A stretch of 64,000 nt of DNA from an uncultured Eubacterium sp. Lineage in GTDB: Bacteria > Bacillota > Clostridia > Lachnospirales > Lachnospiraceae. Every line of letters starts with the position of its first letter. Position 1 is the stretch's first letter. Positions 26,013 through 34,264 of the stretch are shown piece by piece. The notes beneath the pieces are model-generated. The model had not been told where the DNA came from. It did not search any database and saw only the letters and a program-made list of their open reading frames with translations. Both the position numbers and the translations under genes were made by a program. The stretch covers positions 109,331-173,330 of the forward strand of contig CAKRGF010000001.1 of assembly GCA_934322085.1 (NCBI GenBank), read 5' to 3'.

Positions 26013-26048
26013 TTCCTCACTTCCCTTCACTTGCAGCTTTCATATTCT

Positions 26049-26795
26049 TTATTTCTTAAAGGTGCCAAAAACATCCTCATTGCCAAGAATAATACCAGAA
26101 ATATCCGGTTCTACATATGCCTTGCCGTTTCCATTCAGGCTGAAAAAGTGAACTAAAATTGTTCCACTTAACTTTCCTGTACTATTATCAAATGTAAGAT
26201 TAATCGAAACCACTGACATCGGCTCTGCGTTTTTAGCCACCCAGTCAATCGCCTTCAATATCTGCTTTTTGGTACCTGTTAATTCGATTTCATAAGGAGA
26301 AACTTTACCAACCATCTTCATAACAGAAACCTTTTTATCCGGATTCTTCTCCACGTCACTTAATACCGATTCTTCAGAATCTGAAGAATCACCGGCATCT
26401 TCACTGCTTCCGGTTGTCACGACGAATTTTCCATCTTTAAAAAATGTCTTATCTGCCTGTGGGCGTATCGCACGCAGGCGGACACCACTTGCCACCGACA
26501 TCTTATAAATATTACTAATTGCCTTTTGTTGTGTCATTTTACACGGATAGGTCTGTGATTTCTGCTGAATTTCCTTCTGTGTCTTTGCCTGAGTGGCATT
26601 CATTTCATTCACACGAATCTGCAGATCACTTAAATAATTGACCTCATTTATTTTCTCATTCGTATCGTTTTCCAATCGATTTGCCTGCTTCATGTTTTTC
26701 TGAAATACAAACACAATCACTCCCAGCATAATCAATAATCCGCCAAAAATTAATATGAGGCGCTTCTGTACGGTTGTCAATCCATTCTTCATCAT
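26049..26795 (-). CDS. pilO: PilO-like pilus assembly protein
   Basis: A 248-residue bitopic protein: basic N-terminus, one membrane helix (RLILIFGGLLIMLGVIVFVFQ), coiled coil (about 35-90, with IRVNEMNATQAKTQKEIQQK) and a small C-terminal alpha/beta domain (VSPYEIELTGTKKQILKAIDWV). PilO partners with PilN as part of the alignment subcomplex of type IV pili. It is downstream of the PilM-PilN fusion, the expected M-N-O order. Similarity is by architecture, as PilO sequences diverge widely. Confidence 0.8.
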   Translation of the reverse strand: MMKNGLTTVQKRLILIFGGLLIMLGVIVFVFQKNMKQANRLENDTNEKINEVNYLSDLQIRVNEMNATQAKTQKEIQQKSQTYPCKMTQQKAISNIYKMSVASGVRLRAIRPQADKTFFKDGKFVVTTGSSEDAGDSSDSEESVLSDVEKNPDKKVSVMKMVGKVSPYEIELTGTKKQILKAIDWVAKNAEPMSVVSINLTFDNSTGKLSGTILVHFFSLNGNGKAYVEPDISGIILGNEDVFGTFKK

Positions 26796-26813
26796 TTCAT
26801 CCCCGCTCTCTTT

Positions 26814-28469
26814 TTACTCTGAATCATTGCCCTCAATCTCAGATGCCTTTTGATTGGCATCTACTGTTTTATCATAGGCAAAAGTTATCGTATAGGAATA
26901 CTGTTTCTTCTTAGTCAGTGCTTCGTTGGTCTCAGTAATTGAATCAATCTTCACACTGGAAATTCCAGGAATTTTTTCAAGCTGAATCTGCAAAGCAGAC
27001 AACGACAACAGTTTATCCGTACTAATTGCATTGATTGTAACTTTTTCCTCATCACTGGTTATACTCTGTATTTTAAAGGATTTCGGGCACTGCGCTTCCA
27101 TCTTTTTCAACAGAGTATGAAAATGATTATTTCTATTATCACAATATATGTCAAACACATCTAACATTTTGCGATTGACCACTTCCTCTAACAAAGAAGA
27201 AAATTCGGATTCAACCGGTTCCAGTGCCTGCACGCGATTCGTCCACATACGGTTTGTTTCTTTTTCCTGCAGCAAACGTACAACAGAAAATCCACCAAGT
27301 AACATGCTAATCAGCAGACATCCTGCAAAAACCAAAACAGCCGCTGTCAGAGAGCCTTTCTTTTCCTCCCGCTGACGCACCGCATTTGAAATGAAATGAA
27401 CCGAATCAAACACAGCCCCAAAACAGTTAATGTACTGTAAAATATAAGCATTAATATTAACTTTTCGGTTAAATCGAACACCTGCAAGTTCTTCCGGCGT
27501 ATGCGTCTGAATCCCCAGTTCATTTGTCAGCAGTTCATGAATTCCTGCTACCGCACACCCTTTTCCCATACAGATAATTTCTTGTATCGGACGGTCTTTG
27601 TATTTGGAATTATAATACTCAATCACACGGCCGATATTGCCAATCAGAAAAGATGCATTATCCGTCACTTCAATTCTTTTGTCCAGAGAAGGATTATTCT
27701 CTGGATTTTCGGAATTTAAATTGTGCAGGATTACCCGATTGCGCTTAAGAAGTGTATAGGCTTCCTCATCGGTTTGTACCTGAAAGGCCGGTTCCTGCAA
27801 AAGAACCTCTGTAAACACATTAATTCCATAGGGAACAACACGCTGCAATAAAAGTTTATTATCACTAATAATATTAACAAGCGTTGCTGACTGATTAATC
27901 TGAATCGACATCGTAACGCCTTCTTTACTTTTCACCTGTCGGCGCATCACCTGAAAGACAGCGTTTCCATCGGCATCTATTGACTCAATGTGAAGTCCCG
28001 CCGCATTCGCCAGTGTATAATAGGAATCAATTAGCTCCGATGGTGCCGCAAACACCATGACATCCTGAAGCATTCCACCTTCTTCTGTCTTTTTGGGCGT
28101 CCCCTGCTGCACATAAGAGAAAATATACTTTTCTATGTCAATCGGGAACAAATCAGGTACTTTTGCCATAACTAACGGCTGGATTTTCATGTTCTTTTTT
28201 GAAATCGGAACACTGGTCTCACGACTCGCTATTTTTCCACTTGCTACAGTAAAAATTACATTTTTCGTACGGATACCCTTATCAGCACATGCTTTGCGGA
28301 TGCAGGATGCCAGTTCTGTAACTTCCATAATCATCCCATCTTTTACTGCATTTTCCGGCGTCGGGAAACGTACACATCCATATACCGTTGGATAATTCGC
28401 CGTATGCTCCATATGCACTATTTGAACTTCATTTGTACCAATCCGTACAACAATTACTTTTTTCGCCAT
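26814..28469 (-). CDS. pilM: PilM-PilN fusion, type IV pilus alignment protein
   Basis: A 551-residue protein that joins two pilus proteins. Residues 1-365 form an actin-like PilM ATPase-fold domain (VVRIGTNEVQIVHME, VPISKKNMKIQPLVMAKV, DADGNAVFQVMRRQ, INQSATLVNIISDN). A membrane helix at about 374-396 follows, then a coiled coil and a PilN-like periplasm-facing domain in which QIQLEKIPGISSVKIDSITE is typical. Normally PilM binds the short N-terminus of a separate PilN; here one chain does both. No separate pilN is found in the operon. It lies between pilD and pilO. Confidence 0.87.
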   Translation of the reverse strand: MAKKVIVVRIGTNEVQIVHMEHTANYPTVYGCVRFPTPENAVKDGMIMEVTELASCIRKACADKGIRTKNVIFTVASGKIASRETSVPISKKNMKIQPLVMAKVPDLFPIDIEKYIFSYVQQGTPKKTEEGGMLQDVMVFAAPSELIDSYYTLANAAGLHIESIDADGNAVFQVMRRQVKSKEGVTMSIQINQSATLVNIISDNKLLLQRVVPYGINVFTEVLLQEPAFQVQTDEEAYTLLKRNRVILHNLNSENPENNPSLDKRIEVTDNASFLIGNIGRVIEYYNSKYKDRPIQEIICMGKGCAVAGIHELLTNELGIQTHTPEELAGVRFNRKVNINAYILQYINCFGAVFDSVHFISNAVRQREEKKGSLTAAVLVFAGCLLISMLLGGFSVVRLLQEKETNRMWTNRVQALEPVESEFSSLLEEVVNRKMLDVFDIYCDNRNNHFHTLLKKMEAQCPKSFKIQSITSDEEKVTINAISTDKLLSLSALQIQLEKIPGISSVKIDSITETNEALTKKKQYSYTITFAYDKTVDANQKASEIEGNDSE

Positions 28470-28545
28470 TCATTCATCCTCCTATAATCCCTTTCGCCAT
28501 TTTTACAATGTTCTTTCAAGAAAAACACTCTAAAAATGGCAAATA

Positions 28546-29319
28546 TTAATATACAAATGTGCGGACATACCAGTTTAACAACGTGTCTCCCCACAACAAA
28601 ACAAGATAAACTCCCATCGCCAGATAAGGAGTTGTCGGAAATCTTCCTGATTTTTTACGGTATAACTGAATTCCCCCCTGAATCACTGCACCAAGCAGAC
28701 AACCGGCAATCAGTGCCAGTAAAGAATGTCCAAATCCGATACACAGTCCAATGCACGCCATAAATTCAATATCACCAAGTCCAAGTCCTGCTTTTCCCGT
28801 AATCTTTTTAAACAGAAGTGCGCACAAAAGCAAAAATACTCCCATAAACAAAGCGCCTGCGATGTAATACAGCCACTGTGATGCATGGAAGAATAAATGA
28901 ACTACTCCAACGACAATCATCAAAATCTCACAGACAGCCGGGAACTTCATCATCTTTAAATCCGTCACCGCAATGACTATCATGATAGAAGTAAGGACAC
29001 ACCAAAGGATACTATCCGGATTTAATCTACAGAAAGCAATCACTAAAACGTATAAAATTCCGTTTGCCAGTTCGACAAGCGGATACTGAATTGAAATCTT
29101 TGCTCCACAATATCGACATTTGCCACGAAGCACCAAATAACTGAACACGGGAAACAAATCATACCACTTCAAAGGGTGCTTACAACTCATACAATGGGAG
29201 CCCACCGTGACAACACTTTCCCCCTTTGGCATCCGGTATATGCATACATTAAGAAAACTTCCTATTATGATGCCATACAAGAATACAATTATGTAGAGGA
29301 TAAAGTGTTCCAATGCCAT
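28546..29319 (-). CDS. pilD: Prepilin peptidase (A24 family)
   Basis: A 257-residue aspartic membrane protease that removes the leader from prepilins and may N-methylate them. Motifs: IIGSFLNVCIYRMPKGES, the two CxxC pairs of the methyltransferase-type domain (CMSCKHPLKWYDLFPVFSY and CRYCGAKISIQYP), catalytic Asp regions VTDLKMMKFP and KAGLGLGDIEFM. About seven membrane segments. All parts of the bifunctional form are present. It sits between the pilin gene and pilM-N. Confidence 0.95.
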   Translation of the reverse strand: MALEHFILYIIVFLYGIIIGSFLNVCIYRMPKGESVVTVGSHCMSCKHPLKWYDLFPVFSYLVLRGKCRYCGAKISIQYPLVELANGILYVLVIAFCRLNPDSILWCVLTSIMIVIAVTDLKMMKFPAVCEILMIVVGVVHLFFHASQWLYYIAGALFMGVFLLLCALLFKKITGKAGLGLGDIEFMACIGLCIGFGHSLLALIAGCLLGAVIQGGIQLYRKKSGRFPTTPYLAMGVYLVLLWGDTLLNWYVRTFVY

Positions 29320-29366
29320 AGTGGGCTCTCCCTTGTAAATTCTTAATTAAATCAACTGATTATTAA

Positions 29367-29837
29367 TTATTTTGTGCTACTATATGCCGTACCATCAGTA
29401 TCCTCAACTGGCTTACTTCCATCTTTACTAATGTATACATAGAATCCCTTGCTAGCATCCTTTGCAAAATAGAAATGTGCACCATTACAAGCTTTTGAAG
29501 AAAACGCTTTTTCTGTATCCTCTACACTTCTTTCAAGATAGCCATTGATTTTCTTCTGCAAACCGTCAGAAAGGCCCGTGATCAGTTTTCCTGTAGCATT
29601 CAGACCTGCTGCCTCTTTTGCAAATGTTTCATTTCCTGATGCAGCAGACTTAAATGCAGTTGCCACCTCATTCAATGCAGCACGATCTGTAGACTCTCTG
29701 GAACTTTCCAAGTAAGGAAGTACTACCAAAGCTACAACACCAATCAAAATTGCCATAATAGCAATAACGATGATTAACTCAATCAGAGAGAAACCTTCTC
29801 TCTCGCCACTTAAATACTTCTGAATTTTTCTTCTCAT
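29367..29837 (-). CDS. pilA: Major type IV pilin
   Basis: A 156-residue prepilin: leader MRRKIQKYLSGEREG, then FSLIELIIVIAIMAILIGVV with cleavage after Gly and Glu at +5. The mature chain is about 140 residues, with one Cys (AFSSKACNGAHFYF), so the usual C-terminal disulfide loop is absent, as is typical for many clostridial pilins. It has its own consensus promoter and a structured leader, consistent with the most abundant subunit. AAAGGAG stands before the ATG. Confidence 0.93.
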   Translation of the reverse strand: MRRKIQKYLSGEREGFSLIELIIVIAIMAILIGVVALVVLPYLESSRESTDRAALNEVATAFKSAASGNETFAKEAAGLNATGKLITGLSDGLQKKINGYLERSVEDTEKAFSSKACNGAHFYFAKDASKGFYVYISKDGSKPVEDTDGTAYSSTK

Positions 29838-29912
29838 AGTTACACTCTCCTTTTTAATTTTTTCCCACGACTAGTATAGGCTTAGCCGTACGGGTGACTT
29901 TATAAGTCTTAT
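29838..29912 (-). promoter_or_regulatory. Structured leader of the pilin gene
   Basis: From the predicted start near 29912 the RNA can form GACTTATAAAGTC and then a stem joining CCCG (29891-29894) to CGTGGG (29864-29869), enclosing GGCTAAGCC. The ribosome binding site lies just after it. No known riboswitch consensus is recognised. Confidence 0.5.
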
Positions 29913-29918
29913 ATCGTC

Positions 29919-29947
29919 ATTATACACGAATTTCTTTAGGGTTTCAA
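29919..29947 (-). promoter_or_regulatory. Internal pilA promoter
   Basis: Minus-strand TTGAAA (29942-29947), 17-base spacer, TATAAT (29919-29924), located between pilC and pilA. It allows the pilin to be made in excess over the assembly genes. Confidence 0.88.
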
Positions 29948-29967
29948 GTAATTATTTGACAATCTCT

Positions 29968-31185
29968 TTATGCTTTTCCTGCGTCCTGATAAATCTTGAG
30001 CATTGGCATCATAACCGCACCAATTACACCGCCTACCAAAACAGCAAGCACAACAATAATCAACGGTTCCATTGCTGACGTAAGGTTTTTCGTTGCCGTC
30101 TCTACTTCTCCTTCGTAGTATTCCGCAACCTTATCAAGCATCTGCTCTGTCGTACCGGTTTCCTCACCGATTTTAAGCATGTGTGTTACCATCGGTGGAA
30201 ATACTTCAGAAGCCTCTAATGGTTCTGACATCGGGATTCCCTGCATAACCTCTTCACGGCAGTCTTTTACTGCTTTTCGAATCACCCGGTTTTCAATGAC
30301 ATTTCCCACAATTTCAAGGGCTTCCACCAAAGGAACACCCGACATAATAAGCGTAGACATTGTCATCGAGAACTTTGCCGCCGCATTTTTTACAGAAAAA
30401 TTGCGAAACATCGGTATTTTTAATGCGACCCGGCTGGTAAACTGTTTGCCGGGCTCCGTTTTCTTGCCGCAGATAATAAAAGTGAGAAGTAAAATAAGTC
30501 CTATCGCTATCGCAATAAAATTACTCGTCATAAAATCGCTCAGTCCAATCACCATTTTGGTCAGCATTGGCAGTTCCTCGCCCATGCTTTCAAAGGTCTG
30601 CTGGAAGTTTGGAATTACCGTAGTCATCAAAACAATAATTACGCCAACCGCTACGACTAAAACGACAATTGGGTAAATCATAGCGGATTTAATCATGGAA
30701 TTTAATTTCATATCTTTGTCAAACTGCGTACAAATACGGTCAAATGCAATTTCCAAATTACCGGTTGCCTCACCTGCAGCGACCATATGAATCAAAAGAG
30801 CCGGAAAAATTTTACTTTCCATTTCCATGGCATCTGCTAAACTGTCTCCCTTTTCCACATTTACCATAACACGGTAAAGAGCTTCTCTAAGATATTTATT
30901 TTCTGTCTGATCCTGAACCATACGCAGACCGTCAATCACAGTTACGCCTGCTGTCAAAATACTGTAAAACTGCTTACAGAAAACGGTGATATCTTTTTTC
31001 TTGACCGGATTTCCAATCGTGATATTCCAACTGGCGTTGTCAAGATCAAATGCTTCGCTGAGTTCTAAAACGATGCTGCCTTCTCCCTTGAGTTTGCGCA
31101 TTGCCGCCTCTTCACTGGCAGCTTCCATCGTTCCCTTTTTTTCTTTGCCGTATTTATCTGTAATGAGATATTTATACTTTGCCAA
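29968..31185 (-). CDS. pilC: Type IV pilus inner-membrane platform protein
   Basis: A 405-residue protein with two T2SSF domains (about 65-190 and 265-390) and three main membrane segments (around 165-190, 220-240, 375-395). Family blocks are FCKQFYSILTAGVTVIDGLRMV, ALLIHMVAAGEATGNLEIAFDRI, and FPPMVTHMLKIGEETGTTEQML. PilC anchors PilB and PilT to the membrane. The start is a TTG with AAAGGGGAG six bases upstream; an ATG in another frame overlaps it. It follows pilT. Confidence 0.94.
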   Translation of the reverse strand: MAKYKYLITDKYGKEKKGTMEAASEEAAMRKLKGEGSIVLELSEAFDLDNASWNITIGNPVKKKDITVFCKQFYSILTAGVTVIDGLRMVQDQTENKYLREALYRVMVNVEKGDSLADAMEMESKIFPALLIHMVAAGEATGNLEIAFDRICTQFDKDMKLNSMIKSAMIYPIVVLVVAVGVIIVLMTTVIPNFQQTFESMGEELPMLTKMVIGLSDFMTSNFIAIAIGLILLLTFIICGKKTEPGKQFTSRVALKIPMFRNFSVKNAAAKFSMTMSTLIMSGVPLVEALEIVGNVIENRVIRKAVKDCREEVMQGIPMSEPLEASEVFPPMVTHMLKIGEETGTTEQMLDKVAEYYEGEVETATKNLTSAMEPLIIVVLAVLVGGVIGAVMMPMLKIYQDAGKA

Positions 31186-31208
31186 TTCATTCTCCCCTTT
31201 CTCGTGTT

Positions 31209-32345
31209 TTAAAAACCACCGCTTCCAAACGTAGGACCATCCCAGTCATCCATTTGCCACGAAGATTCCGATAACGGCGTTGGTATTTTCCCGGCCGGAA
31301 TACGTCTTGCCAAATTTGATGGATCCTGTGCAAATGTCATCGCATCCTCAGCCGTAATCTGATTCGTACGGTAAAGTTCATAAAGCGCATCATCCATCAT
31401 CATCATGCCACTTTGCTTATTGGTCTGGATAATGGATGGTATCTGATGTGGTTTCGCCTCTCGAATCAAATTGCGGACCGCACTGTTGGCATACATAATT
31501 TCAAAGGCTGCCACGCGGCCTTTGCGGTCAGCCGTAGGCAGTAACTGCTGGGAAATAATCGCCTCTAAAAGAGTCGCTAACTGCAAACGGATCTGCGCCT
31601 GCTGATTCATTGGAAATACATCGATAATACGCTCAATCGTAGGAACCGCTCCAATAGTATGCAAAGTCGATAATACAAGATGTCCGGTCTCTGCCGCTGT
31701 GACTGCGGTAGCAATCGTATCTAAATCTCGCATCTCACCAACCAAAATAATATCCGGATCTTCTCGCAGCGCAGCGCGTAACGCCCCTGCATAAGACTGG
31801 GTATCAATTCCGACCTCTCTCTGATTTACAATTGATTTTTCATGACTATGTAAATACTCAATCGGATCTTCCAGTGTAATAATATGTTTGTTCTGTGTCT
31901 GGTTAATTATATGAATCAAGGATGCCAGTGTCGTCGATTTACCGCTTCCGGTTGGTCCGGTAACCAAAATCAGACCACGCTTTTTCTTGACTAATTCCAA
32001 AACGGACTGTGGCAGACCAAGTGATTCCGGACTTGGAATTTCTGTATTTACAAGTCGGATAACAAATGACATCGTTCCGCGCTGTTTAAAAATATTGACA
32101 CGAAAGCGTCCCACGCCTTTAATCGCATAGGAAAAATCGGCTTCTCCCTCCCGGTTAAATCGTTCCACCAGACGCCCCGGTATCATCTGTTCTACTAAAG
32201 CTTTAGAATCTGCCGGAAGAATCCGTCCTTCCATCAGCTTCACAAGCTCTCCATTTACACGGCATTTCGGTGGGATACCTACCGTTACATGAACATCACT
32301 TGCGCCCATTTTTCTTGCTCGAATCAGCAAATCATCAATCGTCAT
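31209..32345 (-). CDS. pilT: Type IV pilus retraction ATPase
   Basis: A 378-residue hexameric ATPase that depolymerises pili, driving twitching. Motifs: MTIDDLLIRARKMGASDVHVT at the start, Walker A VTGPTGSGKSTTLASL, Asp box TLEDPIEYLH, Walker B DPDIILVGEMRD, His box LSTLHT, and the PilT-specific AVRNLIREAKPHQIPSIIQT. The frame is open 33 codons upstream, but the ATG at 32345 has GGGAGGT before it and matches PilT N-termini. It lies between pilB and pilC. Confidence 0.95.
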   Translation of the reverse strand: MTIDDLLIRARKMGASDVHVTVGIPPKCRVNGELVKLMEGRILPADSKALVEQMIPGRLVERFNREGEADFSYAIKGVGRFRVNIFKQRGTMSFVIRLVNTEIPSPESLGLPQSVLELVKKKRGLILVTGPTGSGKSTTLASLIHIINQTQNKHIITLEDPIEYLHSHEKSIVNQREVGIDTQSYAGALRAALREDPDIILVGEMRDLDTIATAVTAAETGHLVLSTLHTIGAVPTIERIIDVFPMNQQAQIRLQLATLLEAIISQQLLPTADRKGRVAAFEIMYANSAVRNLIREAKPHQIPSIIQTNKQSGMMMMDDALYELYRTNQITAEDAMTFAQDPSNLARRIPAGKIPTPLSESSWQMDDWDGPTFGSGGF

Positions 32346-32373
32346 TACGACCTCCCCATTTCCATTCCTGCCA

Positions 32374-34074
32374 TTATTCTGTTGCAATGCGCTCCACTTC
32401 TGCAATCGAGGTAACTCCCTGCAAAACCAGTTTTGCAGCACCAATACGCAACGTTGTCATTCCCTCACTCAAGGCAACTTTCTGGATTTCATCGGCACCA
32501 CCGCCGGCAGCAATTACTTTTCTCACTTCCGGAGATACCGTCATAATCTCATATACACCAATTCGTCCGCGGTAACCGGTACCATTACAGAATGCACACC
32601 CCTGTCCGCCCGGCTCGTAAATCGGCTGTGTTCCTTCTCCGCGAATCCGAAGTCTCCTCTTATCTTCATCGTTTATCATCCTTTGTCTCTTACACTTCGG
32701 ACACAGACGGCGCACCAGACGCTGTGCAATGATACCAACCGTAGAATCAGCAATCAGATATGGCTCCACACCCATATCCGCCAGACGGGTAATGGTACTG
32801 GCTGCACTGTTTGTATGCAGGGTACTTACTACCAAGTGTCCGGTGATTGCGGCTTTTACCGCAATACTTGCCGTTTCTTCGTCTCGAATCTCACCAATCA
32901 TAATGATATCCGGATCCTGACGAAGGATGGAACGAAGTGCGGATGCAAAGGTAAGTCCCGCCTTTTCATTTACCTGAACCTGATTAATTCCATCCACATC
33001 CGCCTCAACCGGGTCCTCAACCGTAACAATATTTACACTGCCCTCATTCAACTCACTCAGTACTGTATACAAAGTTGTTGATTTACCACTACCGGTAGGT
33101 CCGGTAACTAAGATAATACCATGCGGCTGGTGAACCAGATGGTCAAACCGACGCATCTCTGCTTCCGGAAATCCAAGTTCACTTTTATCTCTCGTAAGTG
33201 CTGACTTCGATGCCAGACGCATTACAATCTTTTCTCCAAAAGTCGTCGGCAGGCTCGATACACGAATATCGTATTCAACACGGTCAAACCGCTGTGTCAT
33301 ACGTCCATCCTGCGGTGCTCTTTTCTCGGAAATATTCATGCCGCTGATAATCTTAATACGCGCTACAATTGCATTTAACAATTCTTTTTCATACCGCATC
33401 ATTTCCTGCATCACGCCATCAATACGAAAACGCACACGCACGCTGTCTTCCAGAGCCTCAATGTGAATATCACTCGCTCTTTCGTTCACTGCCTGCTCAA
33501 TAATTTTATTTACCAGTAAAACAATCGGTGCATTATCAACTTCTTCGTTTGCTTCCTCCTGTTTTTCTCTGGCATTCTGCTGCTCCCTGCGCTCTTTGGA
33601 ATACGTTTCTGCCATCTTGGCAACCTGCTCATTTCCATAATAGCGCTCGATACCAAAACGCACATCGGACGGTGTTGCAACCATCGCCTCAATCTGCATG
33701 TTCGTCACAATCGCTAAGTCATCAATTGCGATAATATCCATCGGGTCCGCCATTGCCACACGCAGGATATTCGGATTATCCGGGTCAACTTCAAACGGAA
33801 CCACATTGTGCTTTCTTACAATTGTCTCCGGCAAAAGTGAAATTACTTCCGGTGCAATTTTTGCCTCGCGGATTTTTGCTACCGGATAGCCCATCTGCTG
33901 ATGAAGAGCTTCCGCAATTTCATTTTCATCGGTAAATTTTAACTCAATCAATGTCTCGCCAAGCTTCAAGCCAAGTTCTCTCTGCTTTTTAAGTGCTTCC
34001 CCAAGCTGTTCACTGGTAACTACGCCGGCATCTACCAGCAAATCGCCAAGTCTCTTACGTTTTCTGCCAATCAT
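32374..34074 (-). CDS. pilB: Type IV pilus extension ATPase
   Basis: A 566-residue assembly ATPase that extends the pilus. An N-terminal T2SSE_N-like domain (about 1-150; KRLGDLLVDAGVVTSEQLGEALK) binds PilM/c-di-GMP in related proteins. The ATPase core shows Walker A VTGPTGSGKSTTLYT, DPDIIMIGEIRDEETA and VVSTLHTNSAA. A tetracysteine zinc site (CPKC ... CAFC) interrupts the C-terminal part. It is the first gene of the pilus operon proper, 12 bases after the small membrane protein gene. Confidence 0.95.
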   Translation of the reverse strand: MIGRKRKRLGDLLVDAGVVTSEQLGEALKKQRELGLKLGETLIELKFTDENEIAEALHQQMGYPVAKIREAKIAPEVISLLPETIVRKHNVVPFEVDPDNPNILRVAMADPMDIIAIDDLAIVTNMQIEAMVATPSDVRFGIERYYGNEQVAKMAETYSKERREQQNAREKQEEANEEVDNAPIVLLVNKIIEQAVNERASDIHIEALEDSVRVRFRIDGVMQEMMRYEKELLNAIVARIKIISGMNISEKRAPQDGRMTQRFDRVEYDIRVSSLPTTFGEKIVMRLASKSALTRDKSELGFPEAEMRRFDHLVHQPHGIILVTGPTGSGKSTTLYTVLSELNEGSVNIVTVEDPVEADVDGINQVQVNEKAGLTFASALRSILRQDPDIIMIGEIRDEETASIAVKAAITGHLVVSTLHTNSAASTITRLADMGVEPYLIADSTVGIIAQRLVRRLCPKCKRQRMINDEDKRRLRIRGEGTQPIYEPGGQGCAFCNGTGYRGRIGVYEIMTVSPEVRKVIAAGGGADEIQKVALSEGMTTLRIGAAKLVLQGVTSIAEVERIATE

Positions 34075-34085
34075 ATGGATTCACC

Positions 34086-34229
34086 TTAATTTTCTGTATT
34101 TGCTTCTTCTTTAGCGTTTTTGTTTTTACGAAGTTTAATACCAACCGCAATGCCGGCAGCCGCTGTTGCTCCGAACATAACCAAACGAATCAAATAATAC
34201 CCCAATGCTTCCAGAATTGTTCTTTCCAT
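34086..34229 (-). CDS. Small single-span membrane protein
   Basis: A 47-residue protein with one hydrophobic helix (LGYYLIRLVMFGATAAAGIAVGIKLRK) and a charged C-terminal tail (KNKNAKEEANTEN). A TAAGGAAGGTGTG site precedes the ATG at 34229; longer in-frame starts run back into hisIE and are not needed. Located between hisIE and pilB in the same orientation. No family is recognised; a pilus-accessory or stress-type small membrane protein is possible. Confidence 0.65.
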   Translation of the reverse strand: MERTILEALGYYLIRLVMFGATAAAGIAVGIKLRKNKNAKEEANTEN

Positions 34230-34264
34230 TCTACACACCTTCCTTATTCTTATTGATTTAACGT

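Noticed and set aside
29838..29912. c-di-GMP riboswitch before the pilin gene
   Set aside because: Neither the class I GEMM core nor the class II motif can be recognised, and the leader is short.
30179..30676. Plus-strand frame of 165 residues inside pilC
   Set aside because: Antisense to the conserved T2SSF domain; no family features.
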